From Microvirga brassicacearum (GTDB lineage Bacteria > Pseudomonadota > Alphaproteobacteria > Rhizobiales > Beijerinckiaceae), in assembly GCF_008757455.1 (NCBI RefSeq), contig NZ_VCMV01000003.1, forward strand, positions 62,001 to 126,000: a DNA stretch of 64,000 nt, in the 5' to 3' direction. The first letter of the stretch is position 1. The number at the start of each line of letters is the position of its first letter. Both the position numbers and the translations under genes were made by a program. Under the pieces are notes generated by a model. The model saw nothing but the letters and a program-made list of their open reading frames with translations. It was not told the DNA's origin and did not search any database. Below are positions 54,585 through 63,058 of the stretch, one piece after another.

Positions 54585-54690
54585 GGCATATCCTCCATTA
54601 GAAGCAACATGCAGAAATCCGGACCACCACAACGGGCTGGGCCGAGGGACGTGCCGCCTGGATGGCCAGCACGATTGTGATCTGGGAATC
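54585..54690 (-). promoter_or_regulatory. Candidate ROSE-type RNA thermometer of hsp20
   Basis: On the minus strand the ribosome site is masked by a short upstream arm: UUGCUUCU, a 3-base loop, then GGAGGA, which pair imperfectly (anti-SD arm complement at 54600-54607, SD complement at 54591-54596). A U-U-G-C-U motif facing the Shine-Dalgarno sequence is the hallmark of ROSE elements, known for hsp20 genes of Hyphomicrobiales. A further hairpin, CGTGC/GCACG, lies upstream (about 54649-54673). The structure is judged by eye only. Confidence 0.6.
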
Positions 54691-54764
54691 GCCATGTCGG
54701 CTGTCAAGAGGCGGATAGGCAAAGCAAAAAATCCTCCTATAAAGGCGACAGTTCCCGCTTGAGA

Positions 54765-55832
54765 ATGCGCGCCGTGCTTCAGCTCCTGGCCACCCCCGAC
54801 AATCCGGTTCCGCACAATCCGCACCTCGTCGAGGTGACGACGAGCGATGGTCTCCGGCTGCGCGCCGCCTATTGGATGCCGGAGGGCGATGCCGTGAAAG
54901 GCACCGTCTGCCTGATGCAGGGCAGGGCGGAGTTCATCGAAAAATACTACGAGGTTATCGGTGACTTACGGCAGCGGGGTTTTGCTGTCGTCGCCTTCGA
55001 TTGGCGCGGACAGGGCATGTCTGGCCGGCAGGTCAAGAATGCCCGCAAGGGTCATGTGAGGCGCTTCGCTGATTTCCGCCGCGATATCGAGGCGGTCCGC
55101 GATCAGGTTCTGGTGCCGTTCATGCCGGAGCCGCATTTCGCGCTCGCTCACTCGATGGGTGGTGCGATTGCGCTCGCCGCCGCCCATGACAGTTGGCTGC
55201 CCTTCCGCCGCCTGGTGACGACGACCCCGATGATCGCGCTCTCGATGGTCAAGTATTCGCGCCTCGCGGCGATCCTGGTCCGGGTGCTGAACTGGCTCGG
55301 CTTCGGCAAGGCGTTCGTGCCGGGCGGCGGTGCCACCTCCATCTCGACCAAGCCGTTCACGGGCAACCGGCTGACGAGCGATCCGGTCCGGTATGGCCGC
55401 AACGCCCAAGCGGCGCAGGCGATCGGCGACGGCGCCATCGGGGCGCCGACCGTCTCGTGGCTCGATTCGGCCTACCGCTTCATGAAGCGTTTCATCGATC
55501 CGCGTTACGCGCCAAAGATCCGCCTGCCCACGCTGATCATCGCCGCGGGAGCCGACCCGGTTTGCGCGACGCCAGCCACCGAACGCTTCGCTGCCCGGCT
55601 CAAAGCGGGACACGCCATCGTGATTCCCGGCGCCCGCCATGAAATCCTGATGGAACGCGACGAGATCCGCGAGCAATTTTGGGCCGCGTTCGATGCCTTC
55701 ATTCCGGGCACGCCGGAAGCGATCGCAATTGCGTCGAGCGCCCCCGTGAGGCTAGCGGCTCAGCAACTCGATGGCGGCGGCATGGACCCGGCTGTCGCCG
55801 GCAGCCACGATACGGCCGCCCTGAGCGGCTGA
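54765..55832 (+). CDS. Alpha/beta hydrolase, lysophospholipase L2-like
   Basis: 355 aa from ATG 54765. The Ser nucleophile elbow is AHSMGG (about residue 127), the preceding strand motif is VAFDWRGQGMSGR, an Asp is in LIIAAGADPVCAT and a His in PGARHEILMERDEIRE: a complete Ser-Asp-His set in the PldB/monoglyceride-lipase arrangement. The family removes acyl chains from lysophospholipids or similar esters. There is no clear signal peptide. Its last 81 bases overlap the end of the convergent hisN gene. Divergent from hsp20. Substrate inferred. Confidence 0.85.
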   Translation: MRAVLQLLATPDNPVPHNPHLVEVTTSDGLRLRAAYWMPEGDAVKGTVCLMQGRAEFIEKYYEVIGDLRQRGFAVVAFDWRGQGMSGRQVKNARKGHVRRFADFRRDIEAVRDQVLVPFMPEPHFALAHSMGGAIALAAAHDSWLPFRRLVTTTPMIALSMVKYSRLAAILVRVLNWLGFGKAFVPGGGATSISTKPFTGNRLTSDPVRYGRNAQAAQAIGDGAIGAPTVSWLDSAYRFMKRFIDPRYAPKIRLPTLIIAAGADPVCATPATERFAARLKAGHAIVIPGARHEILMERDEIREQFWAAFDAFIPGTPEAIAIASSAPVRLAAQQLDGGGMDPAVAGSHDTAALSG

Positions 55833-56534
55833 GCCTCCATCCCAGGAGGTCACGATGCCGCCGGCGCCCTCGATGATGGGGATCAGCGCGACGATGTCAT
55901 AGGGCTTGAGGCCCGATTCGACCACGAGGTCGATATGCCCTGCAGCGAGCATGCAATAGGCATAACAATCGCAGCCGTAACGGGCGAGCTTGGCGACGCT
56001 CTCGACCCGGTCATAGGCGCGCAGATCGTCGCCGGCAAAGAGCTTCGGGTTGGTGGTGGAGATGATGGCGTCCTTCAGGGACGAGCAGCGGCGGGTCCTG
56101 AGCTTGCGCTCGCCGCCCGGCCCCTGATAGGTCGTCCGGCCGCAATCGCCGAAGAAGCGCTCACCGGTGAACGGCTGGTGCATCATCCCGAAAGCCGGGC
56201 TCCCGTTGCGGGTGAGGCCAATCAGGGTGCCCCAGGTGGGCAATCCGGCAACGAAGGCGCGGGTGCCGTCGATCGGGTCGAGGACCCATACGTATTCGGC
56301 CTCTTCCCGCTCGGTCCCGAATTCCTCGCCCACGATGCCGTGGGTCGGAAACGACCGCTTGATGATCTGGCGCAAAGTCGACTCGCCGGCCCGGTCGGCC
56401 TCGGTCACCGGGTCGAAATCGCCACCGCGGGATTTGTCGTCCATCGTGATGGCGGTTCGGAAGAACGGCAGGATTGCCTGGCCCGAGACGGTCGCAAGCT
56501 CATTGACGAACTGCGTGAAGTCGATGAGCGCCAT
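55752..56534 (-). CDS. hisN: Histidinol-phosphatase, inositol-monophosphatase fold
   Basis: 260 aa. Metal ligands: E70 (GIVGEEFG), D86 and D89 with T91 in WVLDPIDGTRAF, and a late Asp in GLKPYDIVALIPIIEGAGG. FDPVTEADRAGE and WGTLIGLT are typical of the HisN branch, which releases phosphate from histidinol phosphate in histidine synthesis. Plain inositol monophosphatase or 3'-phosphoadenosine phosphatase is less likely but not excluded. It overlaps the 3' end of the hydrolase gene tail-to-tail. Confidence 0.87.
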   Translation of the reverse strand: MALIDFTQFVNELATVSGQAILPFFRTAITMDDKSRGGDFDPVTEADRAGESTLRQIIKRSFPTHGIVGEEFGTEREEAEYVWVLDPIDGTRAFVAGLPTWGTLIGLTRNGSPAFGMMHQPFTGERFFGDCGRTTYQGPGGERKLRTRRCSSLKDAIISTTNPKLFAGDDLRAYDRVESVAKLARYGCDCYAYCMLAAGHIDLVVESGLKPYDIVALIPIIEGAGGIVTSWDGGSAAQGGRIVAAGDSRVHAAAIELLSR

Positions 56535-56683
56535 GATGCGTTGAAATCCTCTGTGCGGGCCATTTTAAACGGGAACAGGCTTGTTTAAACAGGAACCGGC
56601 TTGGCGTGCCGTTCGCCTTCCGGTTTTATCAAGCGCTTCTCCCGGGGCAAGAGACCCTGGCACCTTACCGGACAATAACGAGA

Positions 56684-57943
56684 ATGAATTACGCCTCTCC
56701 GACGGTCCCGCGGCACCGGGAAACCGCTTTCTTCCTCATTGCGTCGCTGGTGGCGATTTATTCGATCAGTCAGTTCCTGCGCAATTCCGTCGGCGTGATC
56801 GCCAACGATCTCGCGCGGGAGCTCAGCCTTTCGGCGACCCAGATCGCGATGTTGTCCAGCACGTTCTTTCTTTCGTTTGCGGCTGCCCAGATCCCTGTCG
56901 GCATTGCAATCGACCGTTACGGGCCGAAAAAGGTCATGCTGACGATGGCCGTTCTGACCATGGTGGGCACCCTGCTGTTCTCGATTGCACCTTCGGCCGG
57001 CATGTTGATCGCCGCGCGGGCGCTCATGGGTCTCGGCTGCTCGACCTTCCTGATGGCGCCGCTCGTGATCTATGCCCGGCGCTTTCCGCCCGAGCGCTTC
57101 GCCGCGCTGGCGAGCCTGCAATTGGGATTTGCCAATTTCGGCACATTGGCCGCGACCGCGCCTTTGGCCGCGTCGGCGGCTGCGGTCGGCTGGCGCGGAA
57201 CGTTCCTCGGAGTGGTCGCCCTGACCGCTATCCTGTCGGTGGCTCTGATCTTCGCGGTGCCCCGGGACGCGCGGGTGGAATCGGGGCGCGAAAGCTGGGT
57301 TTCGGCCTTTCGGGGCGTTGGGGCCGCGCTCAGGGTGCGGTCGTTCTGGCGGGTTTTCTTCGTTCACCTGACGGCCTATTCGTGTTTCGCCTCGACCATC
57401 GGCCTCTGGGGCGGCCCGTTTCTCAGCGACGTGCACGGAGCCGATCTCAGCGCCCGCGGCAACATCCTGCTGGTGGGTGCCGCCGCCCAGACGGTCGGGT
57501 TGTTCGGCTGGGGCGCCATGGATCGCTTCTGGGGCAGCTACAAGCGCCCGGTTATGGCGGGCGGACTGATGACGGCGCTGCTCCTTATCTTTCTGGCGGT
57601 ATTCCCCATCGACCGAACGTCCGCGACCGTCTGGTTCGCCCTCTTCGGCCTTGCGGTCGCGTTCACGCCCATCCTGACGGCTCACGGAAAGTCGCTTTTT
57701 CCACCGGAAATCACCGGGCGGGGGATCACGCTCATGAATATCGGCACCATGGGCGGCGCGTTTCTATCCCAAAGTGTCACCGGGGTGCTGATGGATGCGG
57801 TGGGGCGGTCATCGGCGGGCATCTATCTGCCGGAAGGCTACCGGCTGGTCTTTGCCGCGCTGGCCGGCTGGATGCTCCTGAGCTTGGTATTTTATGCAGG
57901 TGCGGTCGATCCGCATCCTAGCAGGCATGCGCCATGCGCATAG
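56684..57943 (+). CDS. Major facilitator superfamily transporter
   Basis: 419 aa from ATG 56684 (a frame from 56606 adds a non-hydrophobic stretch and is rejected). Twelve helices. Between helices 2 and 3 the MFS motif appears as GIAIDRYGPKKVML, and the matching loop in the second half is GAMDRFWGSYKRPVM. The N-terminal half has a LSATQIAMLSSTFFLSFAAAQIPVG segment typical of anion/sugar-acid or drug carriers. Single gene, followed by small palindromes (GCACA-ttaaat-TGTGC at 57978-57993 and GGCGA-ttggcg-TCGCC near 58004-58019) and a good terminator. Substrate unknown. Confidence 0.87.
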   Translation: MNYASPTVPRHRETAFFLIASLVAIYSISQFLRNSVGVIANDLARELSLSATQIAMLSSTFFLSFAAAQIPVGIAIDRYGPKKVMLTMAVLTMVGTLLFSIAPSAGMLIAARALMGLGCSTFLMAPLVIYARRFPPERFAALASLQLGFANFGTLAATAPLAASAAAVGWRGTFLGVVALTAILSVALIFAVPRDARVESGRESWVSAFRGVGAALRVRSFWRVFFVHLTAYSCFASTIGLWGGPFLSDVHGADLSARGNILLVGAAAQTVGLFGWGAMDRFWGSYKRPVMAGGLMTALLLIFLAVFPIDRTSATVWFALFGLAVAFTPILTAHGKSLFPPEITGRGITLMNIGTMGGAFLSQSVTGVLMDAVGRSSAGIYLPEGYRLVFAALAGWMLLSLVFYAGAVDPHPSRHAPCA

Positions 57944-58058
57944 AAAACAACGAAAATTGTGTTGCGTTTTGTGCGCCGCACATTAAATTGTGCATTGCGG
58001 TATGGCGATTGGCGTCGCCTTATCGTGCCCTTCTTGGGCGTTTCCTCCCTAAACTTCG

Positions 58059-58084
58059 GGCCGCTCGCAAGGGCGGCCTTTTTT
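58059..58084 (+). terminator. Intrinsic terminator downstream of the MFS gene
   Basis: GGCCGC-tcgcaagg-GCGGCC is followed by six T (58079-58084). It lies about 115 bases after the MFS stop codon and just before the end of the convergent amidohydrolase gene. Short stem, but clear T-run. Confidence 0.75.
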
Positions 58085-58097
58085 CTTGCCCAAACCG

Positions 58098-58988
58098 CTA
58101 TTCGGCGGCGATGCTGCGAGGCGTGATCTCGCCGCCGAGGTCGTCCATCACCTGACGGAATGCATGCCTGAGGTCGGCCGCGAGGGTCGCGAAGGCGGGC
58201 TTTTTTTCGAGCGTGCGCTCCTCCATGTAGAGCGCGCGGTTGATCTCGATCTGCAATGCGTGTCGGCCGAGGGCCGGTTCGCCGTAATGCTCGGTGATGA
58301 AACCGCCCGCATAGGGCTTGTTGCGGATCACCGTATAGCCACGCTCCCGAAGTGCCGCCTCCATCAATTCGGTGAGCACTGGCGCGCAGCTGGTGCCATA
58401 GCGATCGCCCAACACCATATCCGCCTTCGCGCCGTCATCGCGATTGACGCTGCTCGACGGCATCGAATGCCCGTCGATGAGAATGGCCTCGCCGAAGGTC
58501 TGCGCCGTGCGCCTGACCAGCTGTCGCAGCGTCCGATGGTAGGGCTTGTAGAGCCACTCGATGCGCCGCAGCGCCTCCTCCACCGGGAGGCGGCCGGCAT
58601 AGATTTCCTGCCCATCGGACACGATCCGCGGGATTGTGCCGAGTCCTCCTGCGACGCGCATGGACCGGGTATTGGCGAAAGTCGGGATCCTGCCGTCGAA
58701 CATCCGCGAGTCGAGCTCGTAGGGCTCCCGGTTGAGATCCAGATAGGCGCGCGGAAAATGCGCCGTCATGAGCGGAGCACCGAGTTCCGCCGCTGGCGTG
58801 AACAACGCATCCACATAGGCGTCCTCGGACCGGCGCAGGGCCAGCGCATCGAGGCGAGACTGAGCGAGGAAGGAGGCCGGATAGACCGCGCCCGCATGGG
58901 GGATGTTGAACACGAGGGGCAAAATTTGCGCCGGAGGTTCGACGACAACGAAAGCGGGGTCGAACTCGTCGGTCAGGGTTGAACGCAT
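58098..58988 (-). CDS. N-formylglutamate amidohydrolase family protein
   Basis: 296 aa from ATG 58988; the frame to 59087 is longer but unlikely. Seen: FNIPHAGAVYP near the start, RRSEDAYVDALF, FPRAYLDLNREPYELD, LIDGHSMPSS and ALQIEINRALYM, the five blocks of the FGase family, with the D/E and H metal residues intact. The family hydrolyses N-formylglutamate to formate and glutamate in histidine breakdown, or related N-acyl amino acids. No hut genes are nearby, so a different amide is possible. Divergent from cpdR. Confidence 0.87.
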   Translation of the reverse strand: MRSTLTDEFDPAFVVVEPPAQILPLVFNIPHAGAVYPASFLAQSRLDALALRRSEDAYVDALFTPAAELGAPLMTAHFPRAYLDLNREPYELDSRMFDGRIPTFANTRSMRVAGGLGTIPRIVSDGQEIYAGRLPVEEALRRIEWLYKPYHRTLRQLVRRTAQTFGEAILIDGHSMPSSSVNRDDGAKADMVLGDRYGTSCAPVLTELMEAALRERGYTVIRNKPYAGGFITEHYGEPALGRHALQIEINRALYMEERTLEKKPAFATLAADLRHAFRQVMDDLGGEITPRSIAAE

Positions 58989-59158
58989 TCCGGACACTGG
59001 CTTTGCTGGCTTCACAAACGTAGCGTCAACCAGTTTACGGCAGCGGCCTGATCTGTCCACGGCTATATGATTTGGAAAGGTCGCCATTTTTCACGGGTTA
59101 TTTACCCGCACGCGTCATGAAGAGGCGATACATCGAGACGATTTGGGGCTGGCGGCTG

Positions 59159-59515
59159 ATGAAGATCCTTCTTGCCGAAGACGACAACGACATGCGGCGC
59201 TTTCTCGTGAAGGCCCTGCAGAACGCCGGCTACGACGTAGCTTCGTTCGATAACGGTCTTTCGGCCTATAACCGGCTGCGGGAAGAGCCCTTCGAACTCC
59301 TCCTGACGGACATCGTGATGCCCGAAATGGACGGCATCGAGCTCGCGCGCCGCGCGACCGAACTCGATCCCGAGATCAAGGTCATGTTCATTACGGGTTT
59401 TGCGGCCGTCGCCCTGAACCCGGATTCGCAGGCCCCGCGCGACGCGAAGGTGCTGTCGAAGCCGTTCCACCTGCGCGATTTGGTGGACGAGGTCGACAAA
59501 ATGATGGCCGCCTGA
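59159..59515 (+). CDS. cpdR: Response regulator CpdR
   Basis: 118 aa from ATG 59159, the same length as Caulobacter CpdR. A lone receiver domain: acidic pocket E7-D8-D9, phospho-acceptor D51 in [14 protein letters not shown]78 region FITGFAA, and K in [14 protein letters not shown]. Unphosphorylated CpdR delivers ClpXP protease to the cell pole and primes breakdown of cell-cycle regulators such as CtrA; the CckA-ChpT relay phosphorylates it. The longer upstream frame is not supported. It is followed by a tRNA gene. Confidence 0.92.
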   Translation: MKILLAEDDNDMRRFLVKALQNAGYDVASFDNGLSAYNRLREEPFELLLTDIVMPEMDGIELARRATELDPEIKVMFITGFAAVALNPDSQAPRDAKVLSKPFHLRDLVDEVDKMMAA

Positions 59516-59605
59516 AAAAGGTTCGCCGCCACGGCTTGCGTCCCCGCGCGCGAGCCGGTATATCGCGCTCCACACCCGAAACGGGGCGCAAGATCGCCGT
59601 TTCTC

Positions 59606-59680
<75 letters not shown>

Positions 59681-59724
59681 TTTGCTTATTGTCGGCCTTC
59701 CCGAGAGGCTGCTGGAGACCGGAC

Positions 59725-59850
59725 ATGAAGATCCGCAACTCGTTGAAGTCGCTCCGCGGCCGTCACCGTGACAACCAGTTGGTTCGTCGCAAGGGTCGCG
59801 TCTACATCATCAACAAGACCCAGAAGCGCTACAAGGCCCGCCAGGGTTAA
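59725..59850 (+). CDS. rpmJ: 50S ribosomal protein L36 (cysteine-free form)
   Basis: 41 aa from ATG 59725 with GGAGA 7 bases upstream: [16 protein letters not shown], then [25 protein letters not shown]. It is the C-minus type, without the zinc-binding Cys/His set, and so does not need zinc, as is usual in alphaproteobacteria. It is part of the large ribosomal subunit. It lies 44 bp after the tRNA-Val gene and is followed by a very strong terminator. Confidence 0.96.
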   Translation: MKIRNSLKSLRGRHRDNQLVRRKGRVYIINKTQKRYKARQG

Positions 59851-59899
59851 GTCGCGCCGCGGCCAGGCGACTTTCGGCCGCACGGTTTTATGAATTGAC

Positions 59900-59942
59900 G
59901 GCGCATGCCGGGATCCCCAAAGATCCCGGCATGCGCCTTTTT
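59900..59942 (+). terminator. Intrinsic terminator of rpmJ overlapping the next gene's start
   Basis: A perfect 16-bp stem (59900-59915 with 59922-59937; arms GGCGCATGCCGGGATC and its complement, loop CCCAAA) is followed by five T (59938-59942). The ATG of the downstream TPR gene (59931-59933) lies inside the second arm, and its codons 3-4 are the T-run. Confidence 0.92.
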
Positions 59943-60542
59943 GTGCTCGCCGTCATCGCATCCTTGGGCCTCGCAGCGCCGGCCGCCTGGGCGCAGGATG
60001 CGGGTCGGCCTGAGCCCGGGCGAAACCAATCCCGTCCGGCTTCCAAGCCGGACGCGTCTCGCGCCGTCACCCTCGACAGCCTGTTCGACCGGTTGGCCAA
60101 GGCGGAAAACGAGCGCGAGGCGGAAGGCATCTCGAACCTGATCGAGCGGCGCTGGGCGCGCTCCGGGTCCGACACCGCCGATCTCCTGTTGAGCCGGGCC
60201 TCCGAGGCCGCCGAAAAGAAAAATCTCGACCTCGCCGTCGAGCTTCTCGACCGGGTCGTCACCCTGCAGCCGGGCTGGGCTTCAGCCTGGTACACCCGCG
60301 CGACGGTCTTCTACCAGCTCGACGACCCCGTGGGCGCGATGGCGGACCTCCACCGCGCCTTGACGATCGAGCCCCGTCACTACGCCGCCTGGGCGGGCCT
60401 AGGCCAGATCTTCATGGCCTCCGACGACAAAGGACGCGCGCTCGAGGCTTTTCGCCGGGCGCTGAAGATCAATCCGCAGATCCCGAACCTGCAGCCGATC
60501 GTCGAGAAGCTGGGGCAGGAGATCGACGGGCAGGATCTCTAG
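59931..60542 (+). CDS. Exported TPR-repeat protein
   Basis: 203 aa if started at ATG 59931; a GTG at 59943 (just beyond the terminator) would still leave a working signal peptide (LAVIASLGLAAPAAWAQ). After the signal peptide comes a short charged linker, then three to four TPR units (about 50-195), for example LLSRASEAAEKKNLDLAVELLDRVVTLQPGWASAWYTRATVFYQLDDPVGAMADLHRALTIEPRHYAAWAGLG in order. It is periplasmic and probably a protein-interaction module. The ribosome site is poor because the start lies in the rpmJ terminator hairpin. The TAG stop codon opens an intergenic repeat. Confidence 0.8.
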   Translation: MRLFVLAVIASLGLAAPAAWAQDAGRPEPGRNQSRPASKPDASRAVTLDSLFDRLAKAENEREAEGISNLIERRWARSGSDTADLLLSRASEAAEKKNLDLAVELLDRVVTLQPGWASAWYTRATVFYQLDDPVGAMADLHRALTIEPRHYAAWAGLGQIFMASDDKGRALEAFRRALKINPQIPNLQPIVEKLGQEIDGQDL

Positions 60543-60633
60543 AACAGCATTCCCAAGACGTGATCGATTCGAATCGTTGGAGCACGATGGCAGCCGAAAC
60601 CCGCTTCCCACTCTTCGGAATCGTGCTCCAGAT
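60540..60633 (+). repeat. Dispersed palindromic intergenic element, copy 3 (divergent)
   Basis: It starts on the TAG stop codon of the TPR gene (CTAGAACAGC). It contains the palindrome CGATTCGAATCG (about 60565-60576) and the hairpin TGGAGCACGAT/ATCGTGCTCCA (60578-60588, 60620-60630), with CCGAAAC-CCGCTTCCCACT-CTTCGG inside the loop. The lay-out (GCAcGAT...CCGAAaCCgcTTCCCACT...TTCGGaATC) follows copies 1 and 2 but the sequence has diverged. It ends ten bases before the next start codon. Confidence 0.7.
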
Positions 60634-60639
60634 CGAAGC

Positions 60640-61617
60640 ATGAAGGTCCTCGTGATCATCGTCGGCGCCGTGGCAATGCTTCTTGCCGGGAGCGCGCTCT
60701 TCACGGCGGTTTATGCCCGCGTCATGGAAGCCCGCTATCCTCCGACCGGACGCTTTCTTGAGGTCGACGGTCGTCGCCTGCACTACGTCGATCGTTCGCT
60801 TGGCGCAGGCGTGCCGCGCGCCACCATCGTGCTCCTGCACGGCGCCTCATCCAATCTCGTCGAAGCCATGCTGGGCCTCGGCGATGCGCTCTCCGCGCGC
60901 TACCGAGTCATCGCCTTCGATCGCCCTGGCCATGGCTGGAGCGAGCGGGGTCCGGGAATCGGCGCCGCGGAACCCGCCGACCAGGCGCGGGTGATCGCCG
61001 AAGGCCTGCGCCAGCTGGGAGTCCAGCATGCGCTGGTCATCGGTCATTCGTGGGCGGGCGCGATCCTGCCTCACCTCGCCCTCGATCATAAGGACGTGAC
61101 CGGCGGCATCCTGGTTCTCTCCGGCGCGACCTATCCGTGGCCGGGCGGGGAGATCTCCTGGTATCATCGTCTTGCGGGCTCGCCTGCCGGGCGTGCGGTT
61201 GCGGCGACGATCGCCACCCCCTTGGCGCTCCTGATCTTCCGGGCCGTCGCCGAGCAAAGCTTCGCTCCCCAGATCATGCCGTCGGATTTCATCGAGCGCG
61301 CCCATCTGGGCCTTCTGCTGCGGCCGGAGACCATGCTGGCGAACGGCCGCGACGTGGCGGTGCTGCATGAGGCGGTCGAGCGGCAGAGCCGACGTTACGG
61401 GGAGATCGACGTTCCGGCGACGGTCATCGGCGGCGATGCGGATGATGTGGTCTGGACGGATCTCCACAGCCGTTCGTTTGCGCGGGATGTGCCGGGCACC
61501 GAACTGGTGATTTTGCCCGGGATCGGCCACATGCCCCATTACGCCAGGGGCGACCTGGTCCGCGCCCGGGTCGATGCCCTGACGGCACGGATGGCCGGGC
61601 CGCGGCTGGTCAAATGA
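60640..61617 (+). CDS. Membrane-anchored alpha/beta hydrolase
   Basis: 325 aa from ATG 60640 (MKVLVIIVGAVAMLLAGSALFTAVYARVM gives an N-terminal helix or uncleaved signal). HGASSN forms the oxyanion hole, FDRPGHGWSERG precedes the nucleophile elbow GHSWAG (about residue 137), an Asp is in VIGGDADDVVW and the His in PGIGHMPHYARGD. The catalytic set is complete. Family members cleave esters, haloalkanes or epoxides; the Trp-Ala after the nucleophile does not decide between them. It is preceded by a repeat element and convergent with pyruvate kinase (three bases apart). Substrate unknown. Confidence 0.85.
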   Translation: MKVLVIIVGAVAMLLAGSALFTAVYARVMEARYPPTGRFLEVDGRRLHYVDRSLGAGVPRATIVLLHGASSNLVEAMLGLGDALSARYRVIAFDRPGHGWSERGPGIGAAEPADQARVIAEGLRQLGVQHALVIGHSWAGAILPHLALDHKDVTGGILVLSGATYPWPGGEISWYHRLAGSPAGRAVAATIATPLALLIFRAVAEQSFAPQIMPSDFIERAHLGLLLRPETMLANGRDVAVLHEAVERQSRRYGEIDVPATVIGGDADDVVWTDLHSRSFARDVPGTELVILPGIGHMPHYARGDLVRARVDALTARMAGPRLVK

Positions 61618-61620
61618 GGA

Positions 61621-63057
61621 TCACGCCTGGGCGGCGTGTTCCGGGCTGATGAAGGCGATGCGCACCATGTTGGTGGCGCCCGGCGTTCCGAACGGCATGC
61701 CCGCCACGATGATGATGCGGTCGCCGACCTGCGAAAAGCCCTCGCGAACGGCAAATTTGCAGGCGCGGAACGCCATATCGTCGACGTCGCTCGCATCCTT
61801 GGTGCGGATCGGATGCACGCCCCAGACCAGCGACAGGCGGCGGGCGGTGTTGTCGTTCGGCGTGAGCGCGACCACCGTCGAGTTGGGGCGCTCGCGGGCG
61901 ATGCGGAACGCGGTCGAGCCGGAGGAGGTCCAGGCCGCGATGGTCTTGAGCGCGAGCGTGTCGGCGATCTGGTGCGCGCCCGCCGCGATCGCGTCCGATC
62001 CCGTCTGTTCGGGCGGCGTGGACTGACTTCTCATGATCGTCCAGTAGCTCTGGTCCTGCTCCACCTCCTCGGCGATCCGGCTCATGGTGGCGACCGCCTC
62101 GACCGGATACTGGCCGGAGGCGCTTTCGGCCGACAACATGACCGCGTCCGCGCCGTCATAGACGGCCGTCGCCACGTCCGACACTTCGGCGCGCGTGGGA
62201 ACGGGGGCGACGATCATCGATTCCAGCATCTGGGTCGCCACCACGACCGGCTTGCCGAGCCGGCGCGCGGTGCGGACGATGAGCTTCTGGATGCCCGGCA
62301 CCTTCTCCAGCGGCATCTCGACCCCGAGATCGCCGCGGGCGACCATCACGGCGTCGGAAATTTCCATGATCTCGTCGAGGCGGGTGATGGCCTGTGGCTT
62401 TTCCAGCTTCGACATGACGAGAGCGCGGCCCTGCGCGACCTTTTTCACTTCGGCGACATCTTCGGGACGCTGCACGAAGGAGAGCGCGATCCAGTCGACG
62501 CCCGCATCGAGCGCCGCCTCGAGATCGGAGCGGTCCTTCTCGGTCATCGCCGCGACCGGGATGACCGTGTCGGGGAGGCTGACGCCCTTGCGGTTCGAGA
62601 TGCGACCGGCGACCTCGACCTCGGTCACGGCTGAGCCTTCCTCGACGCTCTTTACCCGCAGGCGAAGCTTGCCGTCGTCGATCAGGATCGTGTGGCCGGG
62701 CTCGAGCGAGGACAGGATTTCCGGATGCGGCAGGTGCACGCGCTTCGAGGTCCCAAGCGTCTTGTCGGCATCGAGGGTAAACGCCTGGCCCTTGACCAGC
62801 GTCGCGCCATCATTCTCGAACATGTCGACGCGCAGCTTCGGCCCCTGGAGATCGGCCAGGATGGCGATCGGGCGCTTGAATTGCGTCTCCACCGCACGGA
62901 TCATCGCCACGCGCTCGCGCAGCTTTTCGCGCGGCAGGTGGCTCATGTTGAGGCGGAAGACGTCGGCGCCTGCCTCGAACAATTTTGCGACCATTTCCGG
63001 ATTTTCGGAAGCGGGTCCCAAAGTGGCCAGAATTTTCGTGCGCCGTCCGCGTCTCAT
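61621..63057 (-). CDS. pyk: Pyruvate kinase
   Basis: 478 aa from ATG 63057 (MRRGRRTKILATLGPASE); the longer frame above it overlaps the DUF1036 gene and is not used. Motifs: FRLNMSHLPRE, ADLQGPKLRVDMF, the active-site Lys/Glu region ALVMSKLEKPQAITRLDEI, MVARGDLGVEMPLEKVPGIQK and VATQMLESM. The C-terminal domain has TSSGSTAFRIARERP. It turns phosphoenolpyruvate and ADP into pyruvate and ATP. The start codon is one base after the DUF1036 stop codon (TAAGATG), so the two are translationally coupled. Confidence 0.95.
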   Translation of the reverse strand: MRRGRRTKILATLGPASENPEMVAKLFEAGADVFRLNMSHLPREKLRERVAMIRAVETQFKRPIAILADLQGPKLRVDMFENDGATLVKGQAFTLDADKTLGTSKRVHLPHPEILSSLEPGHTILIDDGKLRLRVKSVEEGSAVTEVEVAGRISNRKGVSLPDTVIPVAAMTEKDRSDLEAALDAGVDWIALSFVQRPEDVAEVKKVAQGRALVMSKLEKPQAITRLDEIMEISDAVMVARGDLGVEMPLEKVPGIQKLIVRTARRLGKPVVVATQMLESMIVAPVPTRAEVSDVATAVYDGADAVMLSAESASGQYPVEAVATMSRIAEEVEQDQSYWTIMRSQSTPPEQTGSDAIAAGAHQIADTLALKTIAAWTSSGSTAFRIARERPNSTVVALTPNDNTARRLSLVWGVHPIRTKDASDVDDMAFRACKFAVREGFSQVGDRIIIVAGMPFGTPGATNMVRIAFISPEHAAQA

Positions 63058-63058
63058 C

